The position numbers were made by a program, and so were the translations under genes. Under the pieces are notes generated by a model. It saw nothing but the letters and a program-made list of their open reading frames with translations, had not been told where the DNA came from and ran no database searches. Positions 1-12,236 of a stretch of 64,000 nucleotides of DNA are shown here, piece after piece. How positions within the stretch are numbered: position 1 is the first letter of the stretch; each line of letters opens with the position of its first letter. Source of the DNA: Prochilodus magdalenae (taxonomy: Eukaryota > Chordata > Actinopteri > Characiformes > Prochilodontidae); the NCBI GenBank assembly GCA_024036415.1, contig JAMWET010000150.1, positions 384,501 to 448,500 on the forward strand, written 5' to 3'.

Positions 1-638
1 ACCTGCTTTTATTCTGTCATTTAACATAAAAAGAGTCATTGACACCCACACCAATAATGAAAGAAAGGTTGCAGACATTCACAGTGACTCAGAGACATCT
101 ACTGACTGACTTGAGTGGGTGTATTAGGACGGTTGTGCTGACTTATTTTAGACTGCAGTCCCTCAGTAAAAAGAATAAATTGAGTAAAAAGGATTGCGTT
201 ATGATCTATTTGAGCTCAAAGCATTCATTCAGATGGCACTGACCTAAAGGCATACAAAATCATTTACAGGGTGCTTTCTAATAGGCGAGGTCTGTCCCAA
301 ACTGTAACCCCTAAATTCATTCCCACCCCAGTTACTTATATCTGAAAAATCTGTGTCTGACCTCAAAGGCCTGGCAACATGGTTTCTAGTGTGATAGACC
401 AACAATGACAGATGCTCATGAAAGCCAGCACAGACAGTAGCAACCAAATGATGCAGAGTGAGATCCAGACAGCTAGAGTTGGGCAGGCCTCAGGTCTTCA
501 GTCTTAATGATGCTCAGAGAACAAGACATCGAGCTCTCAGAGTGTGGTAGAGTTATTTCTCCAACCCTACAAATGCAGTAAGAATGGTCATACTGTAATG
601 TTCAAACTACAGCCTTCAGTGAATTCCAGAAAGACTGT
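1..638. other. Downstream flank of the Ig receptor gene, no gene seen
   Basis: No exon, RNA gene or recognisable repeat was found here. The right part is the presumed 3' UTR of the minus-strand receptor, whose stop codon is at 639-641. Short ORFs on both strands show no family features. Confidence 0.5.
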
Positions 639-3600
639 CTATGTTTTGGACACCACACTGCTGTCCCCATATATTGGATTTCTGAATTGATAATCGGCTG
701 CAGCTGCTGGAGAAAAAAGAGAACAGAAAAACACAGTTATGTTCAGCATAACAACATGTGAATGATTTATGGACTGTGAACATGATCATAACTGAGTGTT
801 TTTTTTTTTTCATTTGAATTATAGATAAGGATTACTGAAGTATTCAGCTGTCACACAGCCGATCTAGCTGATCAGGTGCGTGGTGCTTGATCACATTTTT
901 AGGCTCTTAGTAAACTGGATCAGGCGTGTGGGGGGTGAGAAGTTAAGAATCTTAACTATGTCCATGTCCACATGTCAGGTGAGTGTTGTTTATTAACTGG
1001 ACTTATTGTATTAAGGTGCAGCTGTTGAAATATTAATACTTCATAATATTTGTTGTTTGCCTGTAAATACAGTACAGAGACCATCCTTCGTCTACTTCTT
1101 AGGATAGGACAAACTATAATTTGATGTATTACATCATCTGCAGTTTTGGGACTCTGAATATATGATTGTATTATACCACTTGTATGCTACTTATATGGTG
1201 CAGTGTCTGTGGACACTTAAACATACTTACGTTGTTTTTTTCTCTTGCGGTGTTTTTTCTTCTTGCCAGCAGTGGCAGCATTATTGATTTCTGACTGGTT
1301 GGCTGGAAGATTACAGAGCAGAAAGTCTAATTAAAAACATTGTTACCAGCCACTGTTATCAGTGCTGAAGCAAAATCATTGACGTACCGTAGTATGGCAA
1401 AGTTGATCGTGGCTGATCCTGTGTGTCTTGGAAAGGTGAGGACAATGGCATTTCAGTTACATTGTATTTTATAAAAAAAATTGTAGAACTTGTATGTTTA
1501 GAGTGAGAAGATGATGCCCATAAAAGATAAATTACCATTGCTTTGAGATTGTGGGCCCCTCCAAGCACAGTGGGGATCATGCTCATTGTTTTCTTTAAAA
1601 GAGAACAGGATCATAGTTTAAGTAAAATGTATACTAGTGAGTTGCAGCAGTAATGGTTTGGCATCAAGCAGCAAATAAAATGCAAAAACTCTTCTTTTCA
1701 TCACAGATATCCAAAACCCTCATCAAATAATAAAATCTCCCATAGTTAACCTTTTCACTGTCCTTTAAGCAGTTTTAGTTCTGCTTGTATACCTGATTAC
1801 ACCTCGTTAATCAAATGAATGAAGCAAAGCATACCATAGACCACTGCCCTGGTACGGTGACCTGCAGGAGGGGGAAAGAGACAAGATTGAGCAATCTGAA
1901 CTGACCTCAGCCATATTAACTTTCAATTACTAGTTATTATATGTTCAGATTTCAGTTATTGTGAATCCATATGAGACAATAAATATCAGCCCTCCATTGA
2001 AAACCTCTATTGAATGTTTCTTTTTAGAAATGCTGTTTTCTGTTTTGGTAATGCAGGATGCATTCATTTTACAGCTTATCTAATCTTTCTCCTCTTTTGT
2101 TCTCAGTTTGAGAAAGGAATAAAAAATTGCCTTCTTGGGGAAAAAACTGGTATTTTTTTTATTTGTTTTACAAATATGCTATGGCACATTGTTTCCACAC
2201 AGGGTTTTCAGAGGTATAACGGGCAGATAAACAATGACAGTGTAACATTATAACAAGCTTATTTGCAGGGATCCCTCAAAATTTAGATTTTGTGACTGAA
2301 AGGTTTCAGGGGTTAATTTGCACCATGATCTGGAGAGATGGATCATGCTTTACTTCTCTGACAGTCTGTTGGGCAAAGGCTTTAGTGGGTGCTAGGAGAG
2401 TGCTACCTACCAGAATGCACAATGCCAACAATAAAGTTTGGTAGAGGAGGGATAATGGGTCTAGGGTTTTTCAGAGTTTGGGCTTGGCCTTCTTAGTTCT
2501 GCTAAAAGCTAATGTTAATGTTACAGAATACAAAGACACTGTAGACAATTATATTCTTACAACGTTATAGCAACAGTTTGAGCATGGTCCTTTCCTGTTC
2601 CAGGACGACTGTGCCCTGTGCACAACACAAATACCACAAAGACATAGCTTAATGAGTTTGGTCCTGTCCCAAACCCCACATAACACCTTTGGAATGTATA
2701 GGAATATTGATTGTGAGCCAGACTTTCTTGTCTAACATCAGTGCCTGACCTTACAAATGCTCTGTTGACAGAATGGGCAAAAAACCAGAGCAACCAGACT
2801 CTGGAGTCTGTGGAAAGTCTTCCCAGAAGAGTTATATCCGCAAAGAGGGATCAGCTCTCACATTCATTTGAAACAAGAGGTCCAAAAACTTAAAAAGCCA
2901 TGATGACCAGGTGTCCACATTATTTTGGCCATATAGTATGTATAGTATTTGTTTGTTCTTGCATGTGTAGTTTTGAATAAAAAATAAATATGTAACGCAT
3001 TATTATATAGTTATTATTATATATTACATTATTGAACAAGGGTGCTATGTTTACCCACAGAAAACACTGGGACAAAAGTAGTAGATGTTGCATCCCACAT
3101 CATGCAAAATGGCAACATCTACTTAAACAATATGGGAATATTTCCAACAAAAATATAACCAGAAAATATGACAAAGTAGCTCAGCACTGTGGGAGTCCTA
3201 TATATCAGCAGCTTCTATATGCCTAAATCACTGAGATGAATCAGTCAAGCTGTTAGCTATCCTCTTACACTAGTAGACAAATATGGCTACGTTTTTATCT
3301 TTTTATTGTTATTCATAAAAATGTCAAACGTTTCTTGTTGGAATGATTTTAACACTATTCATAAATAATAGAGTTATTCAAATGAAAACCGTTAAAATGC
3401 TGTGACAGAATATTGTGACATGCAAACACCTTCTATTGTGTGGCATACCTGTGTGTCCATGTTGGCCACCAGGCTCAATATACTGGCCTTCATGTGGTTC
3501 CCTCTCAGCATTTACATAATCGCCCTCAGACTCGTCTCTTTCTGTATCTCCGTGTCGGCCATCATGTTCATCTCTGTGCATGTTTTCGTAATCATCCGGC

Positions 3601-5821
3601 TGCATCTCTCCCTCCATGTCTTCATAGTGACCGTCACTGTCTTCCCTTACAGCGTTCCCATGCCCTGTTCTTTCTTTGTTCTTGTCTGTTATATCGTTTA
3701 AAACAATGTCAAATTAACAAATAACCATTGGTGTGTAAAGACAAGTGGATGTCAAATGGTACTTACTCTGGTTTTTTGGCGAGTTGACATAATAAGAATC
3801 TATTAATCTTTTTCCTGCAATAATAAAGAAAGTAGTCTTTCTTCTTTACCGTAGGTAAAAATACAAATCAGAAGTAATAAAGAAGAACCACACCCACCTC
3901 TGTATTCAAAAGCAAGGCTACAGGCGATCAAGAGCAGAACAAAGCCTCCAATTCCAGCAACAATATAGTACCATGGGAATTGCTCACCTGCACAATAGAA
4001 CACACAAACAGCTAATGCTAATGCAGAATATCGTTATAGTGATGCTTCGGAAAACCAAGCACATTTCACACCAAGGAAACTAACAGACATAGTAGCTGAC
4101 ATGTTTATAATCTTATGTATGAGTTAAAAACTGTTTTGTTTGTCTTTGACATTCTTCAGGCTTGCTTTAGTCCGTGTCCAATCACCAGAGTTCCATCTCA
4201 AATAAAAATAGGAATAACATTAAACCTCGACTGTGATAAAATATATATGGATCATTTTACTGAATTGGTTTAAAATAGTTCAGAACAATTCAGAATGACT
4301 CAGACTTTTGTTTTAAAAAGGCTAATTTTTAATTCTTAATTAAAAAATTAATAATAAATGTAGATCTTCCAGCTTCATTCAATAAAGAAAAATAAACCAA
4401 CAATATTTACAAAACACTACAATATTAATATTGCTGAAATGTAGTCCCATAACAATTAATTTCAGTTTGTTAAAATAATTGATAATATTTTTGTAGATAT
4501 TTTTTTTTCTTTTGATGTTGTAGTATTTAGATTTATCATGATTTTAATTTTTAACTTTAATTCAAAATGCTGTTGCATGTTTTCATGTCACTACTGAAAC
4601 ATGAAGCTCATAGTCAGAGGCTTATTTTAGTTACACGTCGCTTTTCAGAGTAGAAAGTGAGACTGCATCCTCATGGCCCTCATGGCCACATGGTCAGTGG
4701 TTAAGGTTATTGTTTAAAGTAAACGTGTCTGAAAATCAGTGTGGAACATTAGGAACACATTTTTTCTGTATCCAGTACATTTTATTGTGTTGATATACTT
4801 TGCTTTTATGTGAATCTTTTAAAGCTGTGTTTGCTCCTCATGTACAGACTAGCTAGTGTTCTTGAGTAATGCTAAAATTGAGCTAAAACTGTCACAACCA
4901 AAACAGTCGCTACAAAAACATAATAGTTTCAACAGTGTTAGGATTATGTTGTTAGTAACAAAATGTTATATTTAACATTATTTTAATAAAATAAACATTA
5001 GGTCATTCAGAGCAATAGCATTTTACTCTAAAGGCCAGTTCTGAAATTTTGATTAAGGATGGATTACTAACCAGGCCATCTGACTGTCAGAGACCTCCCA
5101 GATGGTATGGCTTGGCTTGTAGTCACCCTTGTTAAGTAGTTCTAATCATTTATAGTGTTGGCTAATGCTCTTACAGAAAGAACACATTCGTACAGAAAAG
5201 ACAGAAAAAGTCTGCATTTAGTTTGTGCCCACCTTTGGCTTCTCCTTTTCCATTCTCACCTCTACTTCGTAAAAGTTGTACTTCCACCCTGTGGCATGCC
5301 TGGCTCAACTGGCAGCAGTATGTGCCCACATCGGATGGCTGGATCTCATGAATGAGAATGGAGAAGTTTCCTCTGGTAAACAGGTATGGGAACACTGTCA
5401 CTCTGCCACCTCTGGGATCCTCAAAGCTGACATGTCCGTTAGGCCTGATGCTCACGAGGCTGGAATTCTGGCTCCATGTCGCTTCAGTCACTTGTTTATT
5501 CGGAAGGATGCATGGGAGCAACACATTTGAGCCCAGAGGAAAGCTGACAGTGTCGCTGCTGCAGGTTTCTCCACATTTTAGTCCTTAATAAAGATAAGAA
5601 TCACCGGGATGGTACAGCTTGGGTTTTTACAGAGAACATCATCAGTCATCACAGAGCATCCCTTTTCACCCACACATGATGAAATATGTGTCAAACCATA
5701 TTACAGTAAGCTCACTGAGCTGTAAACGTCATTTGCTAAAGAATAATGTTCAGAACTTACCATTTGATGAAGTGAGTGCGCCAAAAAATGTCAAAAGCTG
5801 AACTAAGCATTTCACATGCAT
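639..5821 (-). CDS. Single IgV-domain transmembrane receptor with multi-tyrosine tail
   Basis: Eight exons in minus order: 5821-5761, 5583-5260, 3987-3898, 3814-3767, 3685-3449, 1426-1388, 1302-1231, 706-639. All internal junctions are phase 1 and total 312 codons plus stop. Residues 1-20 form a signal peptide (MHVKCLVQLLTFFGAL). Residues 21-128 form one V-type Ig domain, with B-strand Cys45, Trp57 and the F-strand motif DVGTYCC (105-111). Extra cysteines 24, 28 and 117 could form further disulphides. Residues about 135-156 are the membrane helix. The long tail holds YVN (167), YEDM (195), YENM (207), YVN (231), YIEP (243), a KKKKHRKRKK patch (280-289) and a final NPIYGDSS. By family knowledge YxxM recruits PI3K p85 and YxN recruits Grb2; no ITIM or ITAM is visible. 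I do not recognise an orthologue; G6F-like or another small leukocyte Ig receptor is possible. The domain model is strong, the name open. Confidence 0.8.
2575..2945 (+). mobile_element. Tc1/mariner transposon remnant in receptor intron
   Basis: The plus strand reads as the decayed 3' part of a teleost Tc1-like transposase. It retains a hint of the 'P..IEHLW' region near 2680, then 'caacatcagtgcctgacc', and ends in a terminal-repeat-like 'ttggccatatagtatg'. Several stops and frameshifts interrupt it. It lies in the intron between receptor exons 3449 and 1426. Family assignment is from memory of common teleost copies. Confidence 0.65.
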
Positions 5822-6400
5822 GTCATACCAGTAACTAACACCACATTACAACCAAGACTTAAAGGCAACACAGTAACAGATACCTGTAGGTGGATGTCCT
5901 TTGTCATTTCCTGCGAAATGACACCTACTGCTACAACATTGCATGGACATCTATTGCTTTACCATAATACTCACATTCACCAAAGCAGTAATGCAAATTT
6001 GAATTCTGTTCACTACATGCTGCTGACAGACTGCTTATGACTAGTCAGAAACATTTGCACATTGTTGAAAGTAAACACACATTTAGTAAGTCTTCTACTG
6101 ATGGGAGGTTGTGAGCAGCTGAGTTTAGCTCACACTGAGGTAGTGCTTGTGTTCGAGGGTTCTCCAAACTCTTTTACCACATCCTGTCAGAGGCTGAACA
6201 TGCAAAAGGCACCATCACATACAAAAACAGAATAACCAGAGCACCTTAGAGGCATTTCATTTATTTACTTTAAGCCAAAATAATAAATTAATTTATTTTT
6301 CATAGACAGGGTTGGGATTTAACAGAATATATTAATTGTAAATATGCATTCAGAAAACAACCCAACAAATAAAAATATAACAAATACAATCTTCTACAAA
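5822..6400. other. 5' flank of the Ig receptor gene, nothing further recognised
   Basis: This stretch lies upstream of the receptor ATG and should contain its minus-strand promoter and 5' UTR. No TATA box, CpG cluster or repeat stands out. The right end borders the minisatellite. Confidence 0.4.
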
Positions 6401-7521
6401 CAGTTATTAATCTCAGTGTTACTGAGCTCTGCTAAAGTCTGAGTAGACTGGTAAAGCAGTGTGATGGTCAGTTATTAATCTCAGTGTTACTGAGCTCCGC
6501 TAAAGTCTGAGTAGACTGGTAAAGCAGTGTGATGGTCAGTTATTAATCTCAGTGTTACTGAGCTCCGCTAAAGTCTGAGTAGACTGGTAAAGCAGTGTGA
6601 TGGTCAGTTATTAATCTCAGTGTTACTGAGCTCCGCTAAAGTCTAAGTAGACTGGTAAATCAGTGTGATGGTCAGTTATTAATCTCAGTGTTCCTGAGCT
6701 CCGCTAAAGTCTGAGTAGACTGGTAAAGCAGTGTGATGGTCAGTTATTAATCTCAGTGTTCCTGAGCTTTGCTAAAGTCTGAGTAGACTGGTAAATCAGT
6801 GTGATGGTCAGTTATTAATCTCAGTGTTCCTGAGCTCTGCTAAAGTCTGAGTAGACTGGTAAATCAGTGTGATGGTCAGTTATTAATCTCAGTGTTCCTG
6901 AGCTCTGCTAAAGTCTGAGTAGACTGGTAAATCAGTGTGATGGTCAGTTATTAATCTCAGTGTTCCTGAGCTCTGCTAAAGTCTGAGTAGACTGGTAAAT
7001 CAGTGTGATGGTCAGTTATTAATCCCAGTGTTCCTGAGCTCTGCTAATGTCTGAGTAGACTGGTAAATCAGTGTGATGGTCAGTTATTAATCCCAGTGTT
7101 CCTGAGCTCTGCTAAAGTCTGAGTAGACTGGTAAATCAGTGTGATGGTCAGTTATTAATCCCAGTGTTACTGAGCTCTGCTAAAGTCTGAGTAGACTGGT
7201 AAAGCAGTGTGATGGTCAGTTATTAATCTCAGTGTTACTGAGCTCTGCTAAAGTCTGAGTAGACTGGTAAATCAGTGTGATGGTCAGTTATTAATCTCAG
7301 TGTTACTGAGCTCTGCTAAAGTCTGAGTAGACTGGTAAAGCAGTGTGATGGTCAGTTATTAATCTCAGTGTTACTGAGCTCTGCTAAAGTCTGAGTAGAC
7401 TGGTAAAGCAGTGTGATGGTCAGTTATTAATCTCAGTGTTCCTGAGCTCTGCTAAAGTCTGAGTAGACTGGTAAAGCAGTGTGATGGTCAGTTATTAATC
7501 TCAGTGTTACTGAGCTCTGCT
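6401..7521. repeat. 68-bp minisatellite, 16 full copies plus a partial 17th
   Basis: Units begin with cagttattaatc at 6401, 6469, 6537 and so on, every 68 bases without slippage to 7489; the 17th is cut at about 7521. Copies differ at a few diagnostic sites: ttactg versus ttcctg, ctccg versus ctctg, aaagcag versus aaatcag, tctcag versus tcccag. Variants are clustered: 'ttcctg' in copies 5-11, 'tcccag' in copies 10-12, 'ctccg' in copies 2-5. That pattern is expected of local unit duplication. Confidence 0.97.
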
Positions 7522-7780
7522 ACCACAATGACAGAAAAAGACAGTGGGTGGTCTGTCTGCAGTAGAGAATAGGTATGTCTCAGTGATACAGCGAGTTATT
7601 AATGTCAAAGCAGCTTTACAAAAGTGTTCCAAGACCCCAGTGAGCAAGCCAAAGACGACAGTGTCAAGGCTCTGGAAACCTCTAAAGTCTGAGTAGACCA
7701 CTGGTAAAGCAGTGTGATGGTCAGTTATTAATCTTTAGTGTTACTGAGGCTCTGCTAAAGTCTGAGTAGACTGGTTGAGC
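7522..7780 (+). repeat. Interspersed repeat from which the minisatellite unit seems to derive
   Basis: The phrase 'caaagcagctttaca' followed by 'cccagtgagcaagcc' resembles a very common teleost dispersed repeat. After it, at 7681-7774, comes a single diverged copy of the 68-bp unit. The array therefore appears to be a tandem expansion inside a copy of that repeat. Superfamily unknown. Confidence 0.5.
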
Positions 7781-7856
7781 GTCCAGGATGGGCAGTAGCT
7801 CCACAGCAGATGGGCTGTAACTCAGCTCTGGCAAAGAAAACACATAGACAGGTAGC

Positions 7857-8720
7857 TTTACATTTACATTTACATTTAAGGCATTTAGCAGACACTCTTA
7901 TCCAGAGCGACTTACAACAGTGCTTAGTGTTCCGATGGATAATATTCCAGCTAGAGGTGGCTCTGACAGAAGGACTGAGAGCACTATATAGTGTTAGCAG
8001 TTAGCAGCAGGCTCGACTGAACAGGTAGGTTTTAAGCCTAAACGTGAAGATTGGGGCTGTGTCTGAGCCCCAAACACTAACTGGAAGCTTATTCCAAAGC
8101 TGGGGCGCTTTGTACAAAAAGGCTCTGCCCCCTGATGTAACTTTATTAATTCTAGGTACTGATGGTGAGCCTGCACCTTGCGATCTGAGTTTACATGTTG
8201 GTTCATTAGTTACAAGTAAGGTACTGAGGAGCAAGGCCTTTCAGAGCTTTATATGTAATCAGAGGAATTTTATATTCTATGCAGAATTTAACTGACAGTC
8301 AATGCAATGTTAATAAGACTGGGCTGATATGATAAAATTTTAGGACTTGGCTGCAGAGTGCTAGTTGAAGTTTATTAAGGTTTGTTTCTAGAAAGCAGGG
8401 CAATTGAAGTAATAAAGGTGTGAACTAGCTTTTCTGCTAGTTTCTTAATTTAGCAATTTAGCAATACCAAAGATGTAAGAAAGCTAATTAGTAATATGTT
8501 CGTCGGAGGCCAGATCAGAATCGATTGTGACACCAAGGCTTTTTTTTTTTTTTTTTACAGATGAAGCCACTCAAATTAATAGATAATGCAAACTTTCTAG
8601 CAGTTTTTGGACCAAGAAGAGAAACTTCAGTTTAATCTGAGTTCAGTAGGAATAAGGTACTAGCCATACGGCCTTTATATCGTCTACACAATCCTCAACC
8701 TTACTAAGTTGCAATGAGTT
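7857..8720 (-). mobile_element. Truncated LINE (L2-like) with reverse-transcriptase C-terminal remnant
   Basis: Read on the minus strand, 8234-8001 encodes a C-terminal segment with RSQGAG, GGRAF, APQLWNKLP and LKTYLF, the usual end of teleost L2/CR1-type ORF2 proteins. It is followed by 'gtaagtcgctctggataaga' and ends in repeats of 'tgtaaa' at 7857-7876, as L2-clade 3' tails do. The part above 8235 also matches a widespread teleost repeat and is less certain in class. A T run at 8539-8555 interrupts it. Confidence 0.65.
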
Positions 8721-9957
8721 CTCTGGTTCAGCTGAGATGTACAGTTGCATGTGGAAATGTATGCTATGTAGTGCTATGTATGCTATGTAGTGCAGGCCGA
8801 AGTTCGATAATGTTACTATTTAAAACTTAACGATGTGGTGACTGTTGCTGCTTTCCAAAGCCTAGGCTGCAGCCGAGGTAGGACTAGTCCTTGGTAGGCC
8901 TGTCCTATGAAGAGTCCTCCTTAGTAACCAAGGTCACACCAATGGAACAGCCTAAGGAGACTACATTGTGAATCCCTGGAAGAGCAGGGCCTCCTGCAAT
9001 TGCAGCACGAAATGCAAGAAGATGAAGCCTGTGGTGATGTGCATCAGGTAGCCCGGTTAGCATGTGCTGTGGTCGCTGGTACGACAACAAGCTTATGTAG
9101 TATAAAATAAATTTGAGTAAAATACGATATATATACAAATATATTAATGAACCATTTTACACTTAAAAGGTAAAAAGATGAAGTATAATATGTGAGCATT
9201 TTAAAAGAATGAAGTTTGATTTCATAAAACTGCAGTTTTTTCTCCTTCAGGCAGAGAATTGTGGGCAACTGAGGGCGAGAAGGATACAGTTGCGTTCTCA
9301 AAATCATCCCAAATGCAGGCTGCATTTCTAGGCTGTACACAGAGTCCCTCACTTTGGAACTGCCCTTTATGGCATAAGGGCTAGGAAATGCAGCCTACCT
9401 CAGATTAGGCTTTGGAACGCAGAGTGTGTAATAGGTCTACAGACCTCTGAGGTCATTTTGTAATCCTTGTTATGCCAATATTTATCCCTCTGGGTCTAAC
9501 CTAGATTTCTCTATGCCCAAGATGAATGTTTTTTCAAAAAATCATGCTTATCGCTCTCTGTGCTAAAAAATGTTCAGAACCTGATACGCTTTGTTCTGTG
9601 TCGGTTTTTGTGTTCTGAGCATCTAAATTACAAGTCGAAATACAAATAAAGCTAAATGGAAGCTAATGCTACTGCACATCAAATTGACATTACTGAGCAA
9701 GATTAAAGTAAGACTGAGCGGTGTTCTGCCGTGTGCTATGTGATGGAAATGTCTTTTGACAATGAACATTTATAGATTGCTCTGTTAGCCTACATAAAAC
9801 CTCAAGGTCAGTTACATTCATAGCCTAAATTTTGCGCTACGTGGCTCAAATGATCAAGCGTTCTTTTTTTTCTTGTTCCACGAAATCTAGCAAACGGGAC
9901 GATTAGTTAATTAGTTTGTGTTTTTTGTGATCATATTCCAGCAATGTTCAGCCTCAG
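8721..9957. other. Gene-free, repeat-derived stretch
   Basis: There is a short tandem 'gtatgctatgtagtgc' at about 8758-8792. The rest looks like old non-coding DNA. No exon with both splice sites and a convincing protein was seen on either strand. Confidence 0.4.
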
Positions 9958-10652
9958 CCTAAAAGCAACCCTGTAACATCCACACTGTTGGCTCCAGAGC
10001 CACAATCACTGAGGGAGAAGAAAGAGAGCAACACCTCATCCTTCACTGAGAAAGCTGAAGACATCAGACATCAGCAAGGGAGTACTCCAAAGTAGGTAGA
10101 TGGTAGGTGTTCCAACATCCAAACAACATTTGTTAAGCAGCTACAGTAAAAAATGACATTGAGTTTGTTGTACTATTGAGTTTCCTTCTAATTACAATGA
10201 CTGTTCTGAATAGAGATTAAGTTTCAGTATAAGTCTAAGTTTGTGTGAATAGCAAGAGAAATACAGTTAGAGTTTAGAGTGAGGAGTTTTGAAATATTAA
10301 ATATTAAAACCTTCACCCAGACCTTATATCTTGTCTTTCAAGATGTTAAATTCAGTAAACCAATGAGAATTGTGTATTAAAATGTGTGTTACCAAGTTTG
10401 TTCTTTGTAGCAGCTCTTTTAACTAATTGTCACTTATTTAATTATACTTAAAATTAACAAAATGCCATTTGATCAGGAATGTTAGAATCCATGCACATAA
10501 ACTGTATTGTTTATATTTCAGGAAAACAATACTCATCCTCACAACTGTCGTCAACTGACCCAGTCAAAGAAGGAAATGTTCACACAAGAGCCAAAGGCAG
10601 GCTTGGTAAACCATACAGGCGTCCTATTTTCAGTTCAGCTTTGCAACACTGA
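9958..10652 (+). other. Possible orphan exon pair, weak
   Basis: The segment 9958-10092 after 'cctcag' reads openly as a polar peptide (PKSNPV...EKKESNTSS) before a gtaggt donor. The segment 10522-10652 after a good 'tatatttcag' acceptor reads as a basic tail ending GKPYRRPIFSSALQH then TGA. The phases do not match: the first leaves in phase 2, the second needs phase 1. No start exon was found. They could be the end of an unknown gene, a dead gene, or chance. Confidence 0.2.
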
Positions 10653-11030
10653 GCTGCATGAGGCCCACACAGATCATGTGATCATTTCTTAACATTGCAA
10701 ACCACAGGGTTTCCTCTTAGTGCTATCTGTTGTCTGCTTACAACCTCTATAGTAACTATGGATATAAATGCAGTTTCATTTCTCATGTGACAAGTATCGT
10801 TGCTCTTTGAAACAGATTTCCTGTCCATGTATAAAATACACTGATCTTCCACTCATAGCTCCGCCTACTTTTAAGCTTCATTTTTTCAAGGTTTCTGATT
10901 AATTTAGCTGCTCTAAGTTTTGATGTGAAAAAGCTGAACAGCTTTTCCTTATAGTGGTGGTGAAACACAGATCTCCACTATCACTAATACAGCCATTTTA
11001 TTTACTGTCCAAAACCAGCTGTGAACCTAC
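10653..11030. other. Nothing recognised
   Basis: AT-rich sequence without exon, RNA or repeat signature. Confidence 0.4.
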
Positions 11031-11460
11031 ATGGACCTGCTGGCTCACTTTTCACCCCCGATCTCCCAGACTCCATTTCCCATAACCCACCACCCAATGA
11101 CATCACTTTCACATGTCCGCTTTCTAGATCGGAGTCTCCTGAGTATTGATCACACCTGTTGTTATTTAGTATGTTTGTATATATATATATATATTCTCCT
11201 CTCTCCGACTGACCATTTACAGCATTTAGCTGACACTCTTATCCAGAGCGACTTACAAGGTTAATCATTTTAGAGGCAGGCCAATGTAGTGTTAGGAGTC
11301 TTGCCCAAGGACTCTTATTGACTCTGACTCTGTCTTGCCCTTCTGTTATGTCTGCCTTGCTCTTGTAGCTGCTGTGGTTGATTACAAATCTGTTAAACAA
11401 ACCTCGCATTGATTTTAGCTCAGCGCCCGTCACAATCTGTTTGTCCATCAGCACACATGT
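11031..11460. repeat. Interspersed retroelement-derived repeat with L2-like tail fragment
   Basis: Positions 11219-11258 repeat the 'cagcatttag...gacactcttatccagagcgacttac' signature also seen at 7881-7915, followed by 'cttgcccaaggactcttatt', a frequent companion in teleost genomes. The flanks ('cccataacccacca', 'gttaaacaaacctcgc') look like another dispersed, possibly LTR-type, repeat into which or beside which it landed. Confidence 0.5.
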
Positions 11461-12236
11461 GTCTCCTGAATTTTGTGTGCAATGTTAATCATTTTTAACA
11501 GTGATAAAACTGAAAGTGTGACCTGTAATGCCTTGCATGTGCCTCTCCATCATTCAAGCATCTGAAAGTATATTCATAACCACTTCTGGTTCACACACCT
11601 GGTTCCTATTTGCCACCGCTATGAACAATCTTACAGTAAGTTTCTCAAGAACGGAGCATTTTTTGATGTCAAATAACACTGAATGACATTGTTTACATTT
11701 TACTTATGGACATGTTTAGAAAAATTGGTGAAAATTACCCCTTAAAGACCAATATGTAAGTGAACTTGTCAGACATGTCTTTAAAGTGCCTTCCCCAAGC
11801 TGATGCTACAAAGTCAGAAGGATACAATTGTCTAAAATGCTTTTTGTTTGTGTTCATATTAACATAAGCACTGTACTGCACAGGATTTAAGAAGACCAAG
11901 CCAAAAGCCTGTACATCAGCCCCTGAACATTTTCCCTTCTTTGCTGTTGACTCTATGTATTCCAGTAGGTAACGTTTTCCTGAGATCCAACCCAGAGTCG
12001 CCCCGGGGTTTACACGTCTCCACCCAACACTTAGCTTTGCACATAGTGATCTTAGGCTTGTGTGCAGCCTGTATTTTGATGTTATATAATCCCTATATAG
12101 GCAGGGATTAGCCCCACTAGCCCATTTATAGCAGCTGGCCCTACATCACCTCCATTTTTCTACTATTGTTGTAATACATTTATTAGCACACAAGGTAATT
12201 TCCGAATCAAAAGCGTAGTCCTTGAAAACTGTAATG
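11461..12236. other. Nothing recognised
   Basis: No gene or clear repeat found. Short ORFs only. Confidence 0.4.

Noticed and set aside
6401..7521. Regular repeat array considered as CRISPR-like
   Set aside because: Units are contiguous 68-bp copies with no unique spacers, and the DNA is vertebrate; it is a minisatellite.
8044..8295. Plus-strand ORF of 83 codons
   Set aside because: Antisense shadow of the LINE reverse-transcriptase remnant on the minus strand.
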